Positions 23,956 to 34,200 of a stretch of DNA of 64,000 nt are shown here, piece after piece. Every line of letters begins with the position of its first letter. Within the stretch, counting starts at the first letter, position 1. Location: contig CM043950.1 in assembly GCA_014529385.2 (NCBI GenBank), forward strand, positions 76,644,435 through 76,708,434, written 5' to 3'. The notes beneath the pieces are model-generated. The model was not told the DNA's origin. It saw nothing but the letters and a program-made list of their open reading frames with translations, and did not search any database. The stretch comes from Adiantum capillus-veneris (Eukaryota; Streptophyta; Polypodiopsida; Polypodiales; Pteridaceae). The translations under genes and the position numbers were made by a program.

Positions 23956-24216
23956 CGGGGAGGTCACCTAATAAAAATGAAACCCGTCACGTGAGCTCAA
24001 CAGACGGGTATTTAAAGTTCTTGAAACTTACAGAAATATATATACAGAAGGGAATTACTTTTTCAATTTGAAAAATACTTGCAGATTTTAAAAGAAAAGG
24101 GTACATTATATTCTTAGCAAAATTCACAGAGAAGAGGTTTTACAAACATGTCTTGAACGCACGTGATATGGTAATTTAGTGAACCCCCCCAACACACACC
24201 CCACTCCCAAGACTAT
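23956..24216. other. Left flank of the copia remnant
   Basis: AT-rich with no gag sequence, so the copia element begins truncated at about 24217. Confidence 0.35.
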
Positions 24217-24900
24217 ATGGCAATTGTATTAAATGAGGATCAATCATGGGACAAGCATTGGCCATCCAGAAAATGTACCAGTTTGTTGGGTTTGCAGAAA
24301 TTTGATATGGTTGCTTATTTTCCGCCTCTTGAAGCACTTGTCAAACATGTTTGTGAAGGGTGTATTTTGGGTAAGATGCAGCCTTCTAAGTTTTCAATGG
24401 ATGGTTCAATAAGGGCCACATGCAGGTTGCAGCTTGTGCATAGTGATGTGGTAGGCCCATGCAAACTCCATCCTTGGTAAATTACCTTCACTTTGTGACT
24501 TTCATTGATAATTACTCCAGGAGTGCATGTGTATTTTCTCTTAGAGCGAAATCCGAAGTTTTTATGTGCTTCAAATTTTTTTGAGTATTGCTGGAAATGT
24601 CTCAAAATTTATTATGGGCACCCTACGTTTTGATCGAGTGATGGAGTATATGTCTCATGAATTTAATGCATTTTTGGCTAGTCATGGGGAATAAAACACC
24701 AATGTACACTGCCTTATAAGCCTCAGCAAAATGGTGTTGCTGAGAGGAAAAACAGGTCACTTACAAAAACGGCACAATGTATGGTCAAAAGTCAAGCTTT
24801 GTCTCATTCTTTCTGGCTTGAGTCCAACATGGCTTGAGTCCAACATGTCTGCCATTTATGTACTAAACAAGGTTCCTACAAAAGCTTTTTAGTCTATTAC
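24217..24900 (+). pseudogene. Ty1/copia GAG-pre-integrase and integrase
   Basis: LEALVKHVCEGCILGKMQPSKF (24327-24395) is the GAG-pre-integrase end with the CxxC part of the HHCC zinc finger. LQLVHSDVVGPCKLHP follows (24425-24475), carrying the first catalytic Asp (D of HSDV). LPYKPQQNGVAERKNRSL (about 24710-24765) holds the conserved Glu. Copia integrase inserts cDNA into chromosomes. Several stops are present, and a 16-bp tandem duplication at 24815-24846 shifts the frame. The element is 5' truncated: gag and protease are missing. Confidence 0.88.
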
Positions 24901-25500
24901 TCCATATGATTCATGGCATAAGAGAAAGCCTTCTATTGAGCACATGCGTGTTTTTGGCTGTTTGTCATCTGCTTTGGTGCCACAAACACAACGCAAAAAA
25001 TTGGATGATAAGGCTCTCAAATGTATTTTTGTTGTTTATAGTGCTGAAAGCAAAGGTTACGTTGTATCATCTCCAAACAAAGAGTATCTTGGTATCACAT
25101 GATGTTTTGTTTGTGGAAGATTCTATTTCGCCGTTGTTGTCATGTACTAGAGATAGTAATGTCAGTTCACAAGAAATTTATGACACTTTGTTCCCTCTTT
25201 TCAGTGGAGTAAGTTCGAATGTAAATTTCAATGAGGCAAATGTATAGCCTATCGGGGGTTTCTAAAAATGTTACAGATCAGCCTACTACTTATTTAGATG
25301 TACATGATGTACTTGATGAGGGAAGGGTTGAAAATGAGTAGGCTAGAGGTATGCCAAAATGGTTGGTGCATACATTGTGTGACAGTAAAATGGATGCACC
25401 TTTGTCTAGTCGTACTTGTTCAGGGTCTCGCCATGCATCTTATACATTAGATTCTTATGCTTTGGCTGTGTCTAGCTTACAGGATGTTGAGGAACCTTTG
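24901..25500 (+). pseudogene. Copia integrase-RT linker
   Basis: The frame wanders between stops. Recognisable pieces are HACFWLFVICFGA-type text (frame-shifted copy of the conserved H-RVFGC-A region, about 24940-24975) and TYLDVHDVLDEGRVENE (25288-25340). The poorly conserved linker is typical of copia pol. Confidence 0.6.
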
Positions 25501-26330
25501 TCTTTTGATGAAGCACAAAATTCAAAAAATTGGATGGCTGCCATGCAATCAGAATATGATGCACTTATAGATAATGACACATGAACTTGATTTGTCTCCT
25601 GGAAAAAAGGCCATTGGTACAAAGTGGGTTTACATGTTGAAACGCAAGCCGGATGGTGAGATTGATTGCTATAAGGCTTGACTTGTTGCAAGGGGTTATG
25701 CATAGCAAAAAAACATAGATTATGAAGAGTCTTTTGCTCCCACTTATCGTATGAATAGTGTGCACTTTCTATGTGCATTGGCACCTCGTTTTGGTTGGGA
25801 TGTACATCAATAAAAAATTGTGTCTTCTTTCTTGAATCGAGGAAGTTTATGTAACGTAGCCTTGCAATTTTGTCAAGAAAGGACAAGAGAATAAGGTGTG
25901 AAAATGTAACAAAGCTTTTTTGGGCTGAAGCAATCTCCTCGTGCTTGGTATGTGAAGCCTGACAATCATTTTGTCAAAGGACACTTTTGTAACAGTCCAA
26001 CAAAATGCACATTGTATATAAAGAGTGAGGGTGATGTACTTCTCATTGTGGGTCTTTATGTAGATAATTTGTTGATCACTGGACCAAATGAGAGACATAT
26101 TTCTGAATTTAAGGCTGATTTGTATGCTACCTTCAAGATGAAAGATTTGGGATTGTTGCTTCATTACTTGGGTATACAATTCAAGAAATGTGATAATGGT
26201 ATTGCCTTGTGTTAGAAAAGTTATGTGGAGACATTGCTATTTAAGTTTGGACTCGAGGATTGCAAACCTTTTGCCACTCCCATGGAAACAAGTTTAAAAT
26301 TGAGTCTATCATGATTCTGGTGATCCTACA
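25501..26330 (+). pseudogene. Ty1/copia reverse transcriptase
   Basis: Order: NWMAAMQSEYDALIDNDT (25530-25580), then KKAIGTKWVYMLKRKPDGEIDCYKA (frame change, about 25600-25680), YEESFAPTYRMNSV (25725) and LKQSPRAWY (25924). The active-site region is SEGDVLLIVGLYVDNLLITGP (26026-26085), with YVDN where active copia RTs have YVDD. FKMKDLGLLLHYLGIQF follows (26130-26180). The Asp to Asn change plus many stops make it inactive. The 25952-26215 stretch is the longest undisrupted part. Confidence 0.93.
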
Positions 26331-27006
26331 AATATTACTCTTTACCAAACTGCTATTGGGTGCCTCATTTATGTATGCAACACGAGGCACGATAGTTTGC
26401 AGTCTCACAAGTCAACAGATTTATGCATAGCCGAGGGTCTAAGAATTGACAGGCTATCACGAGGATTTTCTGCTACTTCAGTGGCACATTACATCTTGGC
26501 TTGTTTTATCCCAAGGGGGATAATTGCCTCCAAACTTCCATGAATTTTCGGACTCAAATTGGGTTGGCTATTTTCACACGTGAGTGTCCACAAGTGGTTT
26601 TTGTTTGATGCTTGGCAGTTCTTATATATCATGGTTGAACAAGAAGAAACATATTAAGGCCACTTCAAGTTTTAAGGGTGAGTACAGGGCAGTCTTCAGA
26701 GCTACATTTGAGTGTGTATGGCTCAGATGCCTTATGTCTTATTTGGGTGTTGGATAGGATATTTCCAACACTATCTACACTAACAGTCATAGAGCATTGG
26801 TAGTTGCAAGGAAACCAATTTTTTATGCTTGCACAAAGCACATTAAGGAGCGTTACCACTATGTCACGGAGAGGCTCTTAGCAGGAGAGATCATCTTGGC
26901 TTCTGTGCCACACAAGACAACCTTGTAGATCTTTTCACAAAGGCATTGTCTTGTGAGAAGTTTGAAGCTTTTTGCAAAGCTTTGGTCTTACTTCCCTTTG
27001 TGGATT
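26331..27006 (+). pseudogene. Copia RNase H and pol C-terminus
   Basis: KKKHIKATSSFKGEYRAVFRAT (26643-26705), then ALVVARKPIFYACTKHIKERYHYV (26800-26865). The tail is ILASVPHKT (26890-26920), then LFTKALSCEKFEAFCKAL (26928-26985), ending at a stop near 27004. This is the canonical copia ending (TKHIE-x-HYH, ADIFTKxL). One frameshift separates the tail from the body. Confidence 0.9.
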
Positions 27007-27514
27007 GATCATGTCCTCATGGCATGACACTTCTCTTTGCTCATGTGCTAGCTCTTGTTCACTCCATCACTCCAAGGGAAATTTTTTACCATATACATGT
27101 GGTAGTGATGTGTATCAACACACTTAGGATAGACGAGAATTTTTTTCCTCACTAGGAGGTTTTCTCCCCCGTGCATTGTATATACGCCCATTATTGGTCA
27201 TCCGCCTCAAAGTACGCCTTTCTTTCTTTTTGCATTGGATCTGCAAAGAGAACACAAAGCTTTGTAAACTAAAGTTAAGTAGAGTTTCATAAAGTTATTT
27301 ACCATGTCATTGCAGGTACCCTTGTCAACATCAATTAGCTTTTTGTGTTCTCATAGAGTTCCCTTCACTGGGTAGAAGGAAGGTATGTCTCCTGGCTAAC
27401 AAATGACTTTTCAATTGAATATATCCATTGTAGTCAAATTAATGAGGATTATTTTCAATTTTTGGACCATAAAGTTTAAGTGAAACATTAATTAGATAAG
27501 TTTTATTACCTGGT
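27007..27514. other. Downstream flank of copia; LTR not identified
   Basis: A weak purine run (CCAAGGGAAA, about 27081) could be a polypurine remnant. No second LTR copy exists in the window, so no LTR is called. Confidence 0.3.
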
Positions 27515-27518
27515 TTAA

Positions 27519-28857
27519 CACTAGAATGGTAACAGGACACTTTTATGTCCTTGGACACTTTTGTGTCCTGTTAAGTGACCATTTTGCTTGAATTATTTGA
27601 AGAGTATGAAAATGAATTTCTAGGTGCTATATATCCACAAAGTTGCCTTATGAGCTGAAAAAAACTTAGCATTTTTTAAAAAGTATCAATCTCACCATTA
27701 ACCTTACTCATGCACAACATTTTTGAACCTAAACTGTGTGAAAAAACGGATCCTGTTTTTGGCTTTTTTTCAATTTTTGGCAACTATACCTCTCTAAACT
27801 TCATGTTTGTGAGGTTTAGATGGCTAAAGGTTAGGCCTTCATAGTTCTCAACATGTTTTGATGCTTGTAGGGAGAGCTAAGTGTTAAAATTGAAAGTTAT
27901 GACCAATTTACAAGAATTGCATAATCCTGTTTTTTGGCCAAAGTTAGCACTTTGATGATTTTTTTGGTGGCTTTCTTGATATCCAAATTCAATTTTGATT
28001 GTGTAAGTGTAATGTATAACATAAAGCTAATCTTCCTTGAGTTTTGGGGGACCTAATATGCTATATAGCATAGTATATGATGATGGTTGAGTTTTTTGAT
28101 TGCTGAAGAATACGATACATTTTAGAGTAGCAAGTATAACTTTCTCAATATTGCTAGTTTCTTAGGCCAATTGTGAGTATTTTGTAGGTAGTAACCATAT
28201 CTAATCATAGACTACAAACTTGGCTAGATATTGAGTAGTTTCTATGGGTTTCTAGAGGTCATAATGCTAAACCCAGTTTTTTCATGTTTGCTGTATTTAG
28301 CACTTTATCATTGCCCTCAAAGTTCCAATTGTAAGAGATCCATTATCCTTTTGACATGATCCATGGCTCCTTTTGAATCCAAAGGCCCAAAGGGAACTAA
28401 GAAAACATGTATATAGTATCTGTATTGAGCGTGACTATAGAAACTTTGATGATAGGTCCACAGAATGGAAAAAATGCAGCTTTTTTGTACCTTTTTTTTT
28501 TGCCCAAAAAAAAATTGGTGAGGTAAAAGAAACCATATGTTTTGTTCACCAACCCACTGAAGCTAATGGGGCATTTTATCTCATGTCCTACAAAAATCCC
28601 CACTCTTATTTATATGCAATCAACCGTAAGAAATTGCTGTTTTGGGCAAAATGCTCTGGTCCATCAACTTTGGAGGCTTGTAGTGACCAAGGGATGAGAA
28701 AAATTACAAGTTTCTCATTTTTTCCATATGTAGTAGTTATTGAACTATAAGCTCATGAAAGGATTTTTCAAAATGAGTGGATCTACTATGGTTTTGGATT
28801 TTTTTCCCAAAACCCTGAAAGGACACTTTTATGTCCTGTTAGGTTACCATTCTAGTG
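27519..28857. mobile_element. piggyBac-like non-autonomous element (MITE) at a TTAA site
   Basis: The left end (27519) and right end (28857) are 15-bp perfect inverted repeats, CACTAGAATGGTAAC. TTAA lies directly outside both ends (27515-27518 and 28858-28861). Subterminal palindromic boxes of form GGACAC-TTTT-RTGTCC occur twice at the left (27535-27550, 27553-27568) and once at the right (28820-28836). TTAA duplication and ends beginning C-x-CTAGA are the hallmark of piggyBac elements, which are cut and pasted by a DDD transposase. The 1339-bp interior has no transposase: the only long frame (28373-28750) shows no DDE_Tnp_1_7 motif. The ends start CACTA, but a CACTA element would need a matching 3-bp duplication, and the flanks (TAA left, TTA right) do not match. 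Confidence 0.75.
28373..28750 (+). CDS. Open frame inside the TTAA element, no known domain
   Basis: A 125-codon frame near the right end. The text is Lys/Phe-rich (KKCSFFVPFFFAQKK), reflecting A/T runs. No Asp triad or Cys-rich finger of a piggyBac transposase is present. I regard it as chance or as host sequence captured by the element. Confidence 0.15.
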   Translation: MNPKAQRELRKHVYSICIERDYRNFDDRSTEWKKCSFFVPFFFAQKKIGEVKETICFVHQPTEANGAFYLMSYKNPHSYLYAINRKKLLFWAKCSGPSTLEACSDQGMRKITSFSFFPYVVVIEL

Positions 28858-28861
28858 TTAA

Positions 28862-30040
28862 TATGTAATAATAGAGATTTTGAGCTTTGCATGCACACGG
28901 ATGATCAAAGAGCTTAAATATCTTTGACGCATCACATAAAAAAATATTTTAGTGCTTTAAGCTAAATTGCCTATATGATTTTGTTTTAGCTATTTTTTAT
29001 CAGTCAAATATATAAAACATAGGACAAGTTGTACTGTTTGATCATTCGTATGATTAGAGAGCTCAAACACCTACAATTCACTAAGTTCTTACGGGAAATG
29101 GTGCCTTCAAATACTTATTAGAGAGCTCGACCTATTTTGAACGTCCTTCTAATCTCCTAAAAAGGCCTTCACAATGAATGTGGGGAGATTTTTTTTGAAA
29201 TTTTATTTGAAAACAAAGAAGACTCAGTGATTTTTTTTTTCTTGGTTTTTATAAAACTCAAAGTCTTTGATATTTTTATTATACGATTTTTATAGTGTAT
29301 TCAATTGCACCTACTTTCATATATGATATAAGATATTTTGAGCTCTCAGATGATCAAAGAGCTTTTACATCTACAATGAACTACATAGACACCTAAATTC
29401 ATGCTTTGTAGAATTGGCTAAATGTCATCATCATAGAGAAAAGATACCATACACTAAGTTTTTATGAAAAATGGAACCTTGGAATAGTGATTCAAAGAGT
29501 ATTGATATCATCAAAAGAAAAAGTAGTTTTGGTGAATATTTTAAACTAATGTATCAAAATTATATTAAACATAGGAGTTGTTGAGCTCTTTGATCATCCG
29601 CTTGCAAGCGAATGATTTAAAGAGCTCAAATACCTACTATGCATTGTGTACTATTATAAGTAATTTGTGCCTTGAAATAGTGATTTGCATTGTACTATTA
29701 TTTTGAAAAAGAGATTAATTTTGGTGGCTATTTTAAATTATTGTATTAAAATTACATAAAACGTAGGAGTTGTTGAGCTCTTTCGTAATCCGGATTGTAT
29801 GAGAGCTAGAATTGTTTTGTTGCCTATTGTAAAGTTTTTTCTATTTGGAAGTCCTTGATCTCCTATGGAGGTCTTGATAATGAAGATGGAGAGGTTTTTT
29901 TCTGAAATTTTATGCCAAAAGAAAGGAGACTTTGTCTAGTTTTATTTTATTTTTAATACTTAGAATCTTTTTTTTTGGTTTTGATAAACCTCTAACTCTT
30001 GATTACTTTTATTATATGATCTTTATATATTAAATGGCAC
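28862..30040. repeat. Diverged AT-rich repeat cluster with a GATCAAAGAGCT motif
   Basis: The phrase GATGATCAAAGAGCT or its complement recurs at about 28901, 29050, 29352, 29583 and 29609. A block at 29120-29318 (GAGAGCT, CTCCTAAAAAGGCCTTCACAATGAA, GAAATTTTAT, ATTGCACCTA) is repeated in diverged form at 29803-30040 (GTCTTGATAATGAAGATGGAG, GAAATTTTAT, ATGGCACCCA). The 49-bp near-palindrome at 29581-29629 (TTGAGCTCTTTGATCATC and its complement) sits between. The cluster starts right at the TTAA end of the piggyBac-like element. Confidence 0.6.
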
Positions 30041-30930
30041 CCAAGAGGAAGGATACTAAAAGAAAGGTCCTTGTCTCTCAATATAATAGCCGTCACATGT
30101 GAACATGAAGCTGCATTGAGGATGTATTTCTAAAGGGATGATAGAACAAGAAGCATCATCGCGTATGCGTCCTTTAGAAACTACCCCCAAAAAGAAAAAG
30201 CCCACACTTGTCAAAAACTGTGTTTTCGTTGATGATGAAGCTGAAGTGGATGAATATTCTAATTATATAGACAATGAAGGTATGTATAACCCATTGCCAT
30301 GGTTTATCACATTCACTTATTTTATCTTGATTGTTTTTAAGACTTTGGTTTTTTGTTGGGTTTTTTATTATAGAGGCTAATTTGGATGAAGAGGGTTGTG
30401 ATGAAAACTAAGAGGTGAGTGGTGATAGTGATCAAGGGAGATAGATTAATGGCAAAGAGAAGAAACATTCAAGACAATTGGGCAAACAAGTTTCCCTTGT
30501 ATTGGTAAATGATGTGTTGAGCCAATTTTATGTGAAGAAAAGTGCTATGCCTCCTCCCATTCCTCTTTGTATACTGGTGGCTCATGTAGCTATTGAATTT
30601 TCCATTGATGATACATAGTGGGGCTGATACCTTCATTTGACTCATCTACTTATCTTGAAACTATGGGTTATTTTTTTGTTTCCATAGGGAGTGCTAGAGG
30701 AGGGATGATGCCAATGATATCAAGATACCTCAAAGAGTGGGGGCCTATATGGTGCCAAAAGAATGATGAGTTTGAGAGAGCTCTTGGGAAAGAGTGGCAT
30801 GACCTAAGGGGTAAGAAACGTTTTGTTAGAGATGGTAACCACATGTTGGTGACATGGTGGAGATGCATTGTCAGGGTATAATTGTGCAAAAGGTGAGCCA
30901 AGAAGGCACTATGCCCCTGGCTATGAGAGG
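30033..30930 (+). pseudogene. Unrecognised gene-like remnant
   Basis: Starts MAPKRKDTKRKVLVSQYNSR (30033-30092) then a stop. Continues with MRPLETTPKKKKPTLVKNCVFVDD / EVDEYSNYIDNEG (30170-30280), a possible intron (GTATGTATAA at 30281 to TTTTATTATAG at 30373), then EANLDEEG. Further on is FERALGKEWHDLRGKK (30770-30815). The basic N-terminus followed by an acidic stretch suggests a nuclear protein. I cannot name the family. Stops at 30102 and 30410 imply it is dead. Confidence 0.35.
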
Positions 30931-31560
30931 TGCAGGAAACAAGGTGTAGCAGATGCAATTACCGACAACAGAGTTTAAAACAAACAGTCCGTCTAATTTC
31001 CAATTAATCGACAGAATCCATGGTTAACAAATCACTATAGAAACTTAAATGCTTTTACAAGGAAAAATCTAGCTTAAATCAGGTGCTTAAACAAGAAATT
31101 GATGAACTCTGCTTACTCTGCCTTTTGCTCCTCGATTCGAATGGCTAATGATGGCTTTGAAGCTTTAATTGGGTTTAGGGAATCGGCTCAGTCAGCTTAA
31201 AGAGGTTTGGCTTATGGGGTTTAAGATTAGCTTGATTAAGGGTGCAATTAAGCAAATCACCTTGGTTTAAGAGGTTAAGAATATGGAGTTTGGTTTCTGA
31301 ATCCAAGAGAGCTTCCCCGAAATTAATGCGAGGTTAAGAGCTTTTATGCGAGCTTTTGAGCTTAAGAGATTATGGGGAGATTAAGAACTTGTGGATTCTG
31401 AAGAGGAGCTTAAGAATTTAATTAAGCAAGCTTAAGATATCCGGAGAAGAAGACACGCGATGATGAGGAGGAGGTTTAAGAGCTTAAGGAGTTTAAGATT
31501 GTGAAGAGGTTAAGAATATGGAGCTTATGAGCTTTAGAGTAGGTTTAGGAATGCTTCTCC
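30931..31560. other. TTAAG-rich low-complexity stretch
   Basis: GAGCTTAAG / AGGTTAAGA-type words recur more than a dozen times between 31190 and 31530. It has the look of a degenerate short tandem repeat. No gene. Confidence 0.5.
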
Positions 31561-31925
31561 CTCAAGTGAACTTCCACCATAAGATGAGGAGAGGTCGTCC
31601 CTTCGTCCTTTTAATAATTTGCATGGGCCTCCCCTCTTGCTAAAAATAGCCAGGCACCCATTAGAGATGTCGCTAATGGTCCAATCCCTTGCTGACATGG
31701 CAGGCCGAGGATTGACATGCACGAAATGTGACACTGCTTGTGCCGAATCTGTGCACGCCGGCGAGATGCTCAACTCCCGCTTCAGGCTTGCGCTCGTTAG
31801 AGCTCTTCAACGTTGGGTGCGAGCCCTTCTTTCCCTGCGCTATTGAACGCACACTGCCTGCACGTTTTTCTCTTTCTTTTGTTTTTCCCGTTCACATTAG
31901 GTTAATTAGAAACCCCTTTTTTTAC

Positions 31926-32452
31926 TTAATGGGCGGCCATTCTTCGTTTGTGTGGGCGACCGATCATTTTACTCCACCTTGGGCGGCCATAGGCCCTTGT
32001 CCATTTCAAGAAGGGCATCACATTTGGCATAGCATTTCCAGTCACCGCATCGCCGAGAACGACAACTTCCATCAGTAGCATTTCCAAGCACCACATTTTG
32101 TTTTTCCCTGACCAAAGCTTCCTTCCTTGGGCGACCACATTAGGCGTACATAATGGTCAAAGCACCACCAAGCTTATCCATTGGGCGGCCATGGTATTTA
32201 TAAGGGCACCACCTTTGGCATACATGCCGACCAAGGCATCGCCCATACTCACTGCATTCCAAAAGACGACATTTTTGTCAGAGAACTCAACACGAACTTT
32301 TTGTGCCTTCGTAACAACACCATATTTTGCATACATATCGGCCAAGGCTTTGCCAAGCAACTCAATTTTCTACAGCAAGCCACAGTAGTGTTGGCCTTTA
32401 CCCTCAATGTTTGTATTCTAGAACCTAAGTAAAGCTCAAAATAGCACTCCAA
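31926..32452 (-). pseudogene. PPR repeat fragments
   Basis: The - strand reads LADMYAKYGVVTKAQKV, then KNVVFWNAVSMGDALVGMYAKGGALI (32360-32190). These are two consecutive PLS-type PPR motifs (YAKCG, VxWNA). Further down (about 32090-31990) degraded text such as GNAMPNVMPFLK continues. The piece is separated by about 0.5 kb from the gypsy 3' end at 32964 and has the same orientation. It may be a captured PPR fragment or the target of the insertion. Confidence 0.6.
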
Positions 32453-32963
32453 TTAAGCCGACCAGACTGGTACGGAACCGGCCCCCGGTGCATCTTCAAC
32501 GGTCAATAACTTGACAACCGTAAATTCAATCGCCGATCTGAAAAGACTGACGCGCTCCACAAAGTGAGAACTTCAGCCCAACGCATTCATTTCATTTTTT
32601 ATCCCCTTAGCTGCTGTTGCCCAATCCGGCACGGATCTGCAATCAACTTGAACTTTAAACTACCATAACTTCTTCATCAAAGCTCCAATCGACAAGCCGT
32701 AAAGACAGGCCATTAGAGCACATCGAGCACTGTAGTTCTAGGACACAATACTCTATCCATGTTCACTTCAAGAATAACAATTTTTTAGCATCATAGTAAG
32801 GCATGTTTTGGCCCTTTCAGTCGCATTTGACATACATTCAGCATTGAACTCGACCTGCAACCAGCCCTAAGTCATTGTCCATTGAACATATAAGCTTAAA
32901 ACAAATTTAATGTGCATTTTTCTGGCATCTTCCTTTGCATGGGAGCAAACCTCCACGACATTC
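32453..32963 (-). repeat. Possible start of the 3' LTR of the 33-37.8 kb gypsy
   Basis: Read on the - strand, the sequence begins TGAATGTCGTGGAGG right after the purine tract. A segment CGGTCAATAACTTG (+ strand, about 32500) is of a kind often found near the R region of plant LTRs. The far boundary is unknown, and no second LTR copy is present upstream of gag within the window. Confidence 0.4.
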
Positions 32964-32964
32964 A

Positions 32965-32973
32965 CCCCCTTTG
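32965..32973 (-). other. Polypurine tract
   Basis: - strand CAAAGGGGG followed by TGAATGTCG. It sits about 30 bases past the end of the integrase C-terminal frame, the expected position for a gypsy plus-strand primer. Confidence 0.65.
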
Positions 32974-33007
32974 AACCTGCACAGCCTCCGATCTGTGCCA
33001 ATTGCAC

Positions 33008-34200
33008 TTAATCAGCTTCATTAAAATTATCATCAGACATATCATTTGATGTGTACATAGCATGATCTTCTGGAGGTGGATCTGAATGAGAATCTTCAAG
33101 AACAATCTCGCCTTCTCCCTTATTGAACAACTTGATCCTTTTCCTTGCAATAGGCACCTTAAGCATAGTGCCATCTAGTTCACATAATTGGTATGTCGCA
33201 TTATCAAAAATATGTTGCACCACATATGGTCCAAACCACCTTTTAACCATTTTTCACATAGCACAATATTGGTTCTCCAAGCTACTGTCACAGACGAGTA
33301 CCCAGTCAACAACTTTGATAGCATGTGGTTGTAGTCTATGCTTTTCATCAAATGCTGCCTTGTTCTTCAATCTTACCTGCTTAAGCTTCTCTTTAGCCTG
33401 CTCTATATCCTCTTGATGCCTTTCAAGCTGCTGAATACGTAGAGCAAGCAAGTCTTCCATAGACATACCTTCCTCCCATGGCATTATGGTCCAAGTTGTA
33501 ACTGCTTCCTCTGTAGGCATAATGGGTTTCTGCCCATGCATCAATTCGAATGGCATAAATCTTATAACTGAACTGTGTGTAGTGCGATCAACCCACAAAG
33601 AAAATGGCAAGAATTTAGGCCAATCACCAATATGTCCTTCACATGCCTTTGCTAAAGCTTTAACAATAGGCGGATGTCCTCTTTTACTCTTCCCATTACC
33701 TTTTGGATTATATGCTGTGGTGAGGGTGAGCTTAATGCCCATCCGAGCAAAAAACTCTCGAGCTTCATCTGCATCCAACTCTCTTCTATCTTGTAGTAAT
33801 TCTGCCAACACATCCATACCTAGAGATAAGATCTTCAATTAAAAATTTGCATACTAAACTGGTAGCTTTGGTACGCAAAGCTCTGCCTTCAACGTGATTT
33901 GTAAGATCTTCCCTGGAAAGGACAATATATCTCATCTGCCACACTCCTATTGGCATTGTAATAAGGTCCACCACCCACTTGTAGTGCATAGCCAGTGGAT
34001 AGGTGGGATGCAACCCATCTCTATGTCACACATTAGAGTACTGTTGACATATTAAGCATGATTCCACAAATTGAACCACATCTTTATACATACTTCTCCA
34101 CCAATATCGGTCTTTAATTTTGACAAAGGTTGCCCAGGCTCCTCAGTGTCCAACTCATAGACTTTCATGAAACTCTTTAATCACCTGCTGTTGGATCGCT
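33008..34200 (-). pseudogene. Ty3/gypsy integrase of the 33-37.8 kb element
   Basis: The HHCC finger lies around 34190-34050 (HESL, then ATFVKIKDRYWWRSMYKDV and CLICQQYS). The core has YKWVVDLITMPIG (33980, first Asp in VVDL), GVGRIT-like sequence where SDNG is expected (33790), and YNPKGNGKSKRGHPPIVKAL (33720), where the usual GKxERGH has lost its catalytic Glu. The C-terminal domain runs VKRWFGPYVVQHI, then TYQLCELDGTMLKVPIARKRIKLF (33250-33125). An in-frame stop and frame changes occur near 33255, 33790 and 34015. Loss of the Glu independently predicts no strand transfer. Confidence 0.88.

Noticed and set aside
27515-28861. CACTA (En/Spm) element
   Set aside because: Ends begin CACTA, but the adjoining 3 bases do not match (TAA versus TTA), while the 4-base TTAA is identical on both sides.
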